38,566 bases of DNA, from assembly GCA_946401865.1 (NCBI GenBank), contig CAMIVO010000014.1, positions 1 through 38,566 of the forward strand, given 5' to 3'. The position numbers and the translations under genes were made by a program. Positions 16,510-23,060 of the stretch are shown here, in pieces. The notes beneath the pieces are model-generated. The model saw nothing but the letters and a program-made list of their open reading frames with translations, was not told the DNA's origin and made no database searches. How positions within the stretch are numbered: the first letter of the stretch is position 1; every line of letters starts with the position of its first letter. This DNA is from an uncultured Clostridia bacterium (GTDB lineage: Bacteria > Bacillota > Clostridia > TANB77 > CAG-508).

Positions 16510-16704
16510 ATGGAAGAAGTATTTGACGTAAAAGAAGTAGCAGAGTATTTACATTGTAGTCAATCTACAATTAGAAAGCTACTAAAGAATAATCAAATTC
16601 CAAGTTTTAGAGTTGCATACAGAGTATTCTTCAAAAAAAGCCTTATTGATTTATGGATTAATAATCAATGTTTTAGAAATTGCGAGGTGATTAAGAATGA
16701 ATGA
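16510..16704 (+). CDS. xis: Excisionase-like helix-turn-helix protein (Xis)
   Basis: A 64-residue protein with the winged-helix/MerR-like fold of the excisionase family (HTH_17). The body is FDVKEVAEYLHCSQSTIRKL followed by an IPSFRVAYRVFFKKSLIDLW wing. Excisionases bend DNA at att arm sites and steer the integrase towards excision. I start at ATG 16510, with GAAGGTGA upstream overlapping the end of the 57-aa gene. It is the second gene of the operon opposed to the repressor. It overlaps the next small gene by 8 nt. Confidence 0.8.
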   Translation: MEEVFDVKEVAEYLHCSQSTIRKLLKNNQIPSFRVAYRVFFKKSLIDLWINNQCFRNCEVIKNE

Positions 16705-16861
16705 AAACGAAAAAAGAGAAAAACGAATGTATTTCATAAGCGATTCCGAATACATTTATTTTCCTCTAACAGTCCGTTCAAAGACTTATACATATTATAC
16801 GATAAAAAGTAAAATAAATCAATTAAAATTTGATAATTGTAGGCAAATGAAGGTGATCTAA
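16697..16861 (+). CDS. Small 54-aa protein of the element
   Basis: ATG at 16697 follows GCGAGGTGAT and opens a 54-codon frame: MNENEKREKRMYFISDSEYI, then YFPLTVRSKTYTYYTIKSK and the end DNCRQMKVI. It overlaps the excisionase stop by 8 nt. Its own stop shares bases with the next start (TAATG), so coupled translation with the Rep-like gene is expected. Not recognised; the coupling is the main support that it is real. Confidence 0.6.
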   Translation: MNENEKREKRMYFISDSEYIYFPLTVRSKTYTYYTIKSKINQLKFDNCRQMKVI

Positions 16862-17298
16862 TGGCAAAATCAAAGAAATTAAAACTGCCTACTAATTATG
16901 AATTTGAAAGTGCAAATCAAAGATATGACTTTACTAAAATATGTAGAGATATGCAAAGATCAAAAGCATGGAATGAATTAAATTTAAGACAACAAGGCTT
17001 ATATCTTCATTTAAAAGCAAAATTTACAGTTAATACAAAAACATTAGAAAACAATGCAAATAACATTTCTATTCCAACAAGTGAAGCAAAAACACTATAT
17101 GGGAATTTAGATACATTTAGAAAGGATTTAGATACTCTTATAGACTATGGATTTGTAAAACAAATAGTTAGCGGAGTTCCAACAATGTCTGCGAGTATTT
17201 ATGGCTTTTCATATAGATGAAAAGATTATGGAACAGATAGATTTTTTATTCCTAATGAAGATAGAAGATATAAAAGGAAGCCTAAAGAAAACAAATAA
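16861..17298 (+). pseudogene. Replication-initiator-like protein interrupted by one in-frame TGA
   Basis: The frame encodes 119 residues (from GRxx-like LPTNYEFESANQRYDFTKIC through RQQGLYLHLKAKF), then a TGA at 17218-17220. It continues in frame for KDYGTDRFFIPNEDRRYKRK to a TAA at 17296. The continuation is clearly coding-like. Relatives as I recall them read FSxxWKxYGTxxFxIP, so the stop replaces a Trp codon (TGG to TGA). I consider it a small initiator or replication protein because iterons and an odd C-rich stretch follow immediately; this is inference. Start ATG 16861 overlaps the preceding stop. Confidence 0.6.
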
Positions 17299-17656
17299 AA
17301 TTTTATAAATAGATGGTAATAATATAAAGGATGCACACTTTTGTACATATTAAATGATTAAAATAAAAAGCATATAAAAAGAGAAGAAAGTGTAGTAATT
17401 TCAAACAATAGAATGAATTTGGCGGTTGTACAATTTTGTACATATATAAACTAAAAAACAAGGTCTAATATGCACGATTTTGTATATATGATATGTACGA
17501 TTTTGTATACGATAAAAACCATCCCCCCCGAGGGTAAATGCAATAAAAATAAAACGAAATCACCGCCCACAGCCCACCTACATTCACACAAAATAAAATT
17601 TTTACGTGAGTTTTTTTGAAAAATTAAAATAATCCTAGAAAGAGGAGGAAAAGAAG
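17299..17656. other. Iteron region, candidate replication origin
   Basis: No gene. Four 16-bp copies of G(C/T)AC(A/G)(A/C)TTTTGTA(C/T)A(T/C) lie at 17333, 17428, 17472 and 17495 in the same orientation. They are followed by a C-run (CATCCCCCCCGAGGG, near 17521) and a C-rich stretch (CACCGCCCACAGCCCACC), both far above the local GC content. Iterons beside a Rep-like gene, followed by compositionally distinct DNA, suggest an origin or transfer origin of an integrative or plasmid-like element. I cannot identify a nick site. Confidence 0.5.
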
Positions 17657-18100
17657 ATGATTATAACATATAAGAAAAATAAAATAGAAAAAAGTTTAAA
17701 TGAAAGAATAGGAGGAAATAAAATGTATTTTATAAAATTAGATAGAATAAATAACAAAAAATTTGAAGAAAGAAAAATCAGAAGAGAAAAGATTCAAAAA
17801 ATGTGGAAACAACCTAAAGGCAATAAATATATAGAGCTATATGAAGGATTATGCAGATATGCAATTAAGCATGGAAACAATATAAATTATAAAACAGAGA
17901 AATTCCTAAATGATTTTTACAGAGATAATAAAGAAACATTACAAGAAATGAGAATTTGCGAAATAATAGAAGGATTAAAAATGTTAAATCTTATAGAATT
18001 AATTAATATTGATGCTGATAGTATAAGCATAATTGACTATAAAGCCGTACTTCAAATTCAAGAAATGATAAAACGAAAACAACAAATTGCTGGTAGATAA
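17657..18100 (+). CDS. Hypothetical 147-aa (or 125-aa) protein
   Basis: Not recognised. It is a lysine-rich helical protein with KIRREKIQKMWKQPKGNKYI, EGLCRYAIKHGNNINYKTEK and a C-terminal ISIIDYKAVLQIQEMIKRKQ. Two in-frame starts each have a strong ribosome binding site: ATG 17657 behind AGAGGAGG, and ATG 17723 behind AGGAGG. Dual initiation or a moved start is possible. It lies just after the iteron region and ends in a terminator, so it may be a replication or maintenance accessory of the element. Confidence 0.6.
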   Translation: MIITYKKNKIEKSLNERIGGNKMYFIKLDRINNKKFEERKIRREKIQKMWKQPKGNKYIELYEGLCRYAIKHGNNINYKTEKFLNDFYRDNKETLQEMRICEIIEGLKMLNLIELINIDADSISIIDYKAVLQIQEMIKRKQQIAGR

Positions 18101-18115
18101 ACTACTGGCTTTTTT
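18089..18115 (+). terminator. Terminator overlapping the stop of the 147-aa gene
   Basis: GCTGGTAG (18089-18096) pairs with CTACTGGC (18102-18109), with two G-T pairs, over a loop that contains the stop codon. TTTTTT follows. Confidence 0.65.
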
Positions 18116-18183
18116 ATTCTTAAAATAACAACTACACTATATAATGAAATAATATAATATTTTAATGAAATTAAATAAGAATA

Positions 18184-18212
18184 TTGTAAAATAATTCATT
18201 ATATGATATAAA
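18184..18212 (+). promoter_or_regulatory. Promoter of the HTH-helicase-Mod-Res operon
   Basis: TTGTAA (18184-18189), a 17-nt spacer and TATAAA (18207-18212) with a TG extension, 39 nt before the HTH gene. No other promoter is evident up to 25713. Confidence 0.6.
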
Positions 18213-18250
18213 ATAAGTAAATGAGTTTAATAATATGAATGAGGTGAAAA

Positions 18251-18472
18251 ATGAAAGAAAAAAAGTCACAATCGATAAAGGATGAAATTAAAGGATATAT
18301 CGTGATGAATGGATGGAGAATGGGTGATGTTGCGAGAAAAATAAGTAAACCTAATAGTAAATCTCCATTGCAAAATTTATCTAATAAACTAAACAACGAA
18401 ACTATTAGGTACGCTGAAGTTAAAGAAATTGCAGATGCATTAGGATATGAAATTAAATGGGAGAAAAAGTAG
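18251..18472 (+). CDS. Small HTH protein heading the helicase/R-M operon
   Basis: A 73-residue protein with an XRE-like helix-turn-helix (EIKGYIVMNGWRMGDVARKI then SPLQNLSNKLNNETIRYAEV). It is preceded by GAGGTG. Its stop (18470-18472) directly abuts the ATG of the helicase gene. The first position in the operon suggests a controller (C)-type regulator that keeps methylase and nuclease expression in balance, as in many restriction-modification systems. That role is inference. Confidence 0.7.
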   Translation: MKEKKSQSIKDEIKGYIVMNGWRMGDVARKISKPNSKSPLQNLSNKLNNETIRYAEVKEIADALGYEIKWEKK

Positions 18473-21343
18473 ATGATAGATTTAAGTAATGCAACAGCTA
18501 ATCAAAAAAGTGCAATTCAAATAACAGAAGGTCCATTATTAATTATTGCAGGGCCAGGAACAGGAAAAACTTATACATTAGTTCAAAGAACAATATATTT
18601 AATTGCAGAAAAAGGCATTAAGCCTGAAAATATAATGATTGCAACTTTTACAGAAAAAGCTGCCAAAGAAATAATAACAAGAATAACAAATGAATTAGAT
18701 AAGTTAGATATGTATGTAAATATTAATGAAATGTATATAGGAACGTTCCATTCAATATGTTTGAGAATTCTAAAAGAGAATATTGAATATTCGAATTTAA
18801 AAAAGAATTATAGAATGATAGATGAATTTGAACAGGAATATTTGATTTATCAAAATTTGAGTAAGTTTCAAAAAATAGAAGATTTCAATTTGTTGTTTCA
18901 AAATCAAATTAGTGGATGGAGATTATCACAATACATTGCAGATTATATAAATAATATTAATGAAGAGTTAGCTGATATAGAACAAATAGTATTGGATGAC
19001 AATCCTGAGATAGTAGCAATAGGAAAAATGATTCAATTGTATAATGATATCTTACAGAGATCAAATTATATAGACTTTACGCATATTCAAACAGAAACAT
19101 ATAATTTATTAATTGATAATCCAGAGGTATTAAAAAAGATAAACGACAAGATAAAATATGTGATGATAGATGAATACCAAGATACGAACTATGTGCAAGA
19201 AAGACTAACTTTTCTATTAGCAGGAAGTGAACAAAATATATGCGTTGTTGGTGATGATGACCAGGGATTATACAGATTCAGAGGGGCTACTATAAGGAAT
19301 ATAATTGAATTTCCTGATAAATTTGAAAAAGATAAATGTAGGAAGATTAAACTTGAAACAAATTATAGGTCTGAAAAAGGAATAATTGATTTCTATAATA
19401 AGTGGATGGGTACAACTGAAGGATCAAGTTTTAAATTTGATTGGGATAAATATAGATTTGATAAAAAGATTGAGCCAGGTAGAACAGATATTACTAATGT
19501 ACCTACAGTTATGAAAATAGCATCTCATGATGATGAGGATGAATGGCATAAAGAAATATTAAAATTTATTAAACATTTAAAAGAAAATGGAATAATAGAT
19601 AATTATAATCAAATAGCAATGTTATTCAATTCAGTGAGAGGAGAAAAAGTAATTGAATTAGCAAATTATCTTGAAGAAAACGGAATAAATGTATATTCTC
19701 CTAGATCAAATATGTTTTTTGAAAGAGAAGAAATCAAATATTTAATTGGAGCATTATTATTAGTATTTCCACAGTATCTTATAAAATTAAGAAACAGAGA
19801 TTTCAGATTGAAGAATGAAGGATTATTCTCATATTATGAAGATTGTATAAAAACGGTGGAAAAATACGTCTTTGAAAATGAGCAGTTGAAGATATTTATA
19901 AGAAATACAGGAATGAGTCATATGAATTTATTTTCAAATACTGATTATGCTTTTACAGGATTGTTATATAAGTTATTTGAGTTTGATCCATTCAGAGAGT
20001 ATTTAGAAATAGATTTGAATAATGGACTTATTGATCAAAGGCCAATTAGAAATATTTCAATATTGACACAAATGATTGCTAGATTTGACTATTTACAACA
20101 TATTGATGTATTTACACCAAAGAGAGTAATGAAAGATGTTGAAACATTCTTCAATACGTATCTTCGATTTTTAATTGATGGCGGTATGGGAGAATATGAA
20201 GATGAAACTGAATATGCACCAAGTGGATGTATAACATTTTCTACAATACATCAAGCAAAAGGAATGGAATTTCCTATTGTAATTGTTGATTCTTTAGGAA
20301 ACGTTCCAAGAGATAGAAACAATATAAGATTGAATGAGATAGAGAAGAAATATTATCATAGAAAATCATTTGAACCTAAAGAATATATAAAATATTATGA
20401 TTTTTGGAGATTGTACTATACTGCATTTTCAAGGGCACAAAATATATTAGCTTTAACTTGCAATGAAAAAGGTGGTGCAGGAAAACAACCAAGTGATTAC
20501 TTTAAATCTACATATGAAGATTTACCATATTATACAGATGAATCAATAGAGTTAGAAAAAATAAAGATAAGTGAAGTCAAAGAAGTAAATATAAAAAAAA
20601 CATATTCATTTACATCTCATATTTCTGTATATGAAAATTGTGCATTACAATACAAGTTTTTAAAGGAATTAAGTTTTTCACCAGTCAGAGTTGGTGCAAC
20701 AATATTTGGACAGTTAATTCATCAAACAATAGAAGATATACATAAAGCAGCAATAAAAAAGGAATATGATAAAATTAACAGAGATAATATAAAAATATGG
20801 TTTGATACTAATTATGAATCAATTTCAAAATCACAGCATTCATATTTAGGTAAGCCACAATTGGATGTAGCATTAGAACAAGTAATAAGATATGCAGAAA
20901 AGCAAAGTGATAATTGGAAAAAGGTTCAAGATGCAGAAGTTGAAATAGGTTTAGTAAAGCAAAATTATATTTTGAATGGAGTAGTTGATTTAATTGAAGG
21001 AAGCGGACAGACTGTTGAAATAGTTGATTTTAAATCAGAAAAGAAACCAGATATTTTTTCTGATCCTGAGAAGTTTGAAAAATATAAAAGACAATTACAA
21101 ATATATGCATATCTAATTGAAAAGAAAACAGGTAAAAAAGTTAGCAAAATGCATCTATATTATACAGGTGAAAAAAATGGAATTCCAACGATTTCATTTG
21201 ACAACAAAAAAGATGATATTCAAGAAACAATAAAAGAATTTGATAAAATAGTTAATAAAATTGAGTGTAAAGAATTTAAACAAAAATCTAAATCACAAAC
21301 AATATGTGACAACTGTGATTTAAGATTCTTTTGTAAAAAGTAG
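18473..21343 (+). CDS. UvrD/Rep-family helicase fused to Fe-S PD-(D/E)XK nuclease
   Basis: A 956-residue fusion. The superfamily 1A helicase part has all motifs: Q motif NATANQKSAIQ (6-16), Walker A GPGTGKT (27-33), Walker B IDEYQDT (232-238), motif III VVGDDDQGLYRFRGA, motif IV LETNYRS, motif V STIHQAKGMEFP and motif VI YYTAFSRAQ. The C-terminal part (about 710-956) is an AddB/Cas4-like nuclease with D839, D852 and K854 (GVVDLI ... VDFKSEKK) plus a His in QLIHQT. Cysteines C723, C945, C948 and C954 form the pattern of a 4Fe-4S cluster. It is expected to unwind and degrade DNA from ends. It is translated directly after the HTH gene and 10 nt before the Mod gene, an unusual partner for a type III-like R-M pair. 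Confidence 0.9.
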   Translation: MIDLSNATANQKSAIQITEGPLLIIAGPGTGKTYTLVQRTIYLIAEKGIKPENIMIATFTEKAAKEIITRITNELDKLDMYVNINEMYIGTFHSICLRILKENIEYSNLKKNYRMIDEFEQEYLIYQNLSKFQKIEDFNLLFQNQISGWRLSQYIADYINNINEELADIEQIVLDDNPEIVAIGKMIQLYNDILQRSNYIDFTHIQTETYNLLIDNPEVLKKINDKIKYVMIDEYQDTNYVQERLTFLLAGSEQNICVVGDDDQGLYRFRGATIRNIIEFPDKFEKDKCRKIKLETNYRSEKGIIDFYNKWMGTTEGSSFKFDWDKYRFDKKIEPGRTDITNVPTVMKIASHDDEDEWHKEILKFIKHLKENGIIDNYNQIAMLFNSVRGEKVIELANYLEENGINVYSPRSNMFFEREEIKYLIGALLLVFPQYLIKLRNRDFRLKNEGLFSYYEDCIKTVEKYVFENEQLKIFIRNTGMSHMNLFSNTDYAFTGLLYKLFEFDPFREYLEIDLNNGLIDQRPIRNISILTQMIARFDYLQHIDVFTPKRVMKDVETFFNTYLRFLIDGGMGEYEDETEYAPSGCITFSTIHQAKGMEFPIVIVDSLGNVPRDRNNIRLNEIEKKYYHRKSFEPKEYIKYYDFWRLYYTAFSRAQNILALTCNEKGGAGKQPSDYFKSTYEDLPYYTDESIELEKIKISEVKEVNIKKTYSFTSHISVYENCALQYKFLKELSFSPVRVGATIFGQLIHQTIEDIHKAAIKKEYDKINRDNIKIWFDTNYESISKSQHSYLGKPQLDVALEQVIRYAEKQSDNWKKVQDAEVEIGLVKQNYILNGVVDLIEGSGQTVEIVDFKSEKKPDIFSDPEKFEKYKRQLQIYAYLIEKKTGKKVSKMHLYYTGEKNGIPTISFDNKKDDIQETIKEFDKIVNKIECKEFKQKSKSQTICDNCDLRFFCKK

Positions 21344-21353
21344 GGGGTAAAAA

Positions 21354-23060
21354 ATGAGCGATTTTGAATTTGAAAGAGTAAATACAATAAAAGGATATCC
21401 AGAATTACATTGGACAGGCAAAAGACCATATAGAGGAACTGATTATTATCCTGCTCAATTAAAAGAAAAATATGGAGAAATGAAAGATGATTGGATAAAC
21501 AAAATATTCTGGGGTGATAATCTTCAAGTTATGAGTCATATGTTAAAAGAATATAGAGGGAAAATAGACTTAATATATATTGATCCACCATTCGATTCCA
21601 AAGCTGATTATAAGAAAACAATAAAACTTAGAGGACAAAAAATTCAAAATGATAATAATTCATTTGAGGAAAAACAATATGGAGATATATGGACAAATGA
21701 TGAATATTTACAATTTATGTATGAAAGATTAATTCTATTGAAAGAATTATTATCAGACAAAGGAAGCATTTATTTGCATTGTGATTGGCATAAATCACAT
21801 CATTTAAGAATGATATGCGATGAAGTATTTGGACCAAATAATTTTGTAAATGAAATAATTTGGTCATATAAAACAGCAGCAGGAGGAAAAGATGAGTTCA
21901 ATAAACAGCATGATAATATATTCTTGTATTCTAAGGGAGAAAAAAGAATATTTAATGAACAAAAAGAGAAATCGTACACAAAAGCTAAAGGAAGAAAAGC
22001 TGGAATTGTAAATTATGGGGCTGCGGATACAGAATTTTTTGAAGATGAGAATGGAGTATATAGATGGTCAAGCATGAGGGATGTTTGGGAAATTCCTTAT
22101 ATTAATTCTCAAGCTGTAGAAAGATTACAATATCCTACTCAAAAACCTGAAAAATTGATTGAAAGAATTATAGAAGCATCTTCTAATCCTGGAGATATAG
22201 TATTTGACTGCTTTATGGGAAGCGGAACAACTCAAGCGGTTGCAATGAAATTAGGCAGAAGATTTATAGGTGCAGATATAAATCTAGGGGCCATACAAAC
22301 AACAACCAAGAGGTTATTGAGTATAAAAAATGAGTTTGAAAAGGATATAGATAAATTTACAGGATTTGAAGTATATAATGTAAACAATTATGACTTCTTT
22401 AGAAATCCTGTTGAAGCAAAAGATTTATTGATTGATGCTTTAGAAATTCAAAAATTTGATGGAAGTAACGTATATGATGGAGAATTAGATGGAAGAATGG
22501 TAAAAATAATGCCTGTAAATAGAATTGCAACAAAATCTGATTTAGAAGAGCTTAAAGCTAATCTCCCATATCAAAAATTTGAAAAGAAAAAAAGTGAAAA
22601 TCCATTAGAGCCAGTTGAAAGATTAACAATAATTTGTATGGGTCATGAACCAGACCTTAAACCTTCATTAGAAAGAGATTTAATTAACTATAATATTGAT
22701 ATAGAGATAATTGATATTTTAAAAGATAAAGCAAATTTACAATTCAAACGTGATTCAGAAGCGGTCATTGAAATTGAAGAAAATAGATTAAATATAAAAG
22801 AATTTTATCCTATGAATCTTCTTCAAAAGCTAAGTATGCAAAAAGAATATGTTGAAGATTGGAAACAGATGGTAGAATCAGTAATGATAGATTGGAACTA
22901 TGATGGTGCTGTAATGGAACCTAAATTAGTAGATATTGCAGAAAAAAATGATTTAGTAAAGGGTGTATATGAAATTCCAAGTGATGCATCCAATATAAAA
23001 ATAAAAATAACAGATTTATTATCAGAAACATACGAAAAGGAGATTAAGATAAATGAGTAA
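21354..23060 (+). CDS. mod: Type III-like DNA N6-adenine/N4-cytosine methyltransferase (Mod)
   Basis: A 568-residue beta-class amino-methyltransferase. The catalytic motif IV DPPF (77-80, IYIDPPFDSKADY) precedes the AdoMet-binding motif I FMGSGTTQA (287-295), the order that defines the beta class. The target-recognition region lies between them (about 130-260, including YKTAAGGKDEFNKQHDNIFL). A C-terminal extension of about 200 residues (EIQKFDGSNVYDGELDG and onward) may contact Res. The ribosome binding site is AGGGGGT. The 3' end overlaps the Res gene by 8 nt. It would methylate the recognition sequence and specify it for the complex. Confidence 0.9.
   Translation: MSDFEFERVNTIKGYPELHWTGKRPYRGTDYYPAQLKEKYGEMKDDWINKIFWGDNLQVMSHMLKEYRGKIDLIYIDPPFDSKADYKKTIKLRGQKIQNDNNSFEEKQYGDIWTNDEYLQFMYERLILLKELLSDKGSIYLHCDWHKSHHLRMICDEVFGPNNFVNEIIWSYKTAAGGKDEFNKQHDNIFLYSKGEKRIFNEQKEKSYTKAKGRKAGIVNYGAADTEFFEDENGVYRWSSMRDVWEIPYINSQAVERLQYPTQKPEKLIERIIEASSNPGDIVFDCFMGSGTTQAVAMKLGRRFIGADINLGAIQTTTKRLLSIKNEFEKDIDKFTGFEVYNVNNYDFFRNPVEAKDLLIDALEIQKFDGSNVYDGELDGRMVKIMPVNRIATKSDLEELKANLPYQKFEKKKSENPLEPVERLTIICMGHEPDLKPSLERDLINYNIDIEIIDILKDKANLQFKRDSEAVIEIEENRLNIKEFYPMNLLQKLSMQKEYVEDWKQMVESVMIDWNYDGAVMEPKLVDIAEKNDLVKGVYEIPSDASNIKIKITDLLSETYEKEIKINE

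Noticed and set aside
14815..17220. TGA recoded as Trp throughout the genome
   Set aside because: Large genes in the window have TGG for Trp and no internal TGA, and several genes end in TGA, so general recoding does not fit.
17333..17510. CRISPR array
   Set aside because: Four 16-nt repeats at irregular distances (95, 44, 23 nt) with no uniform spacers and no cas genes; better read as iterons.
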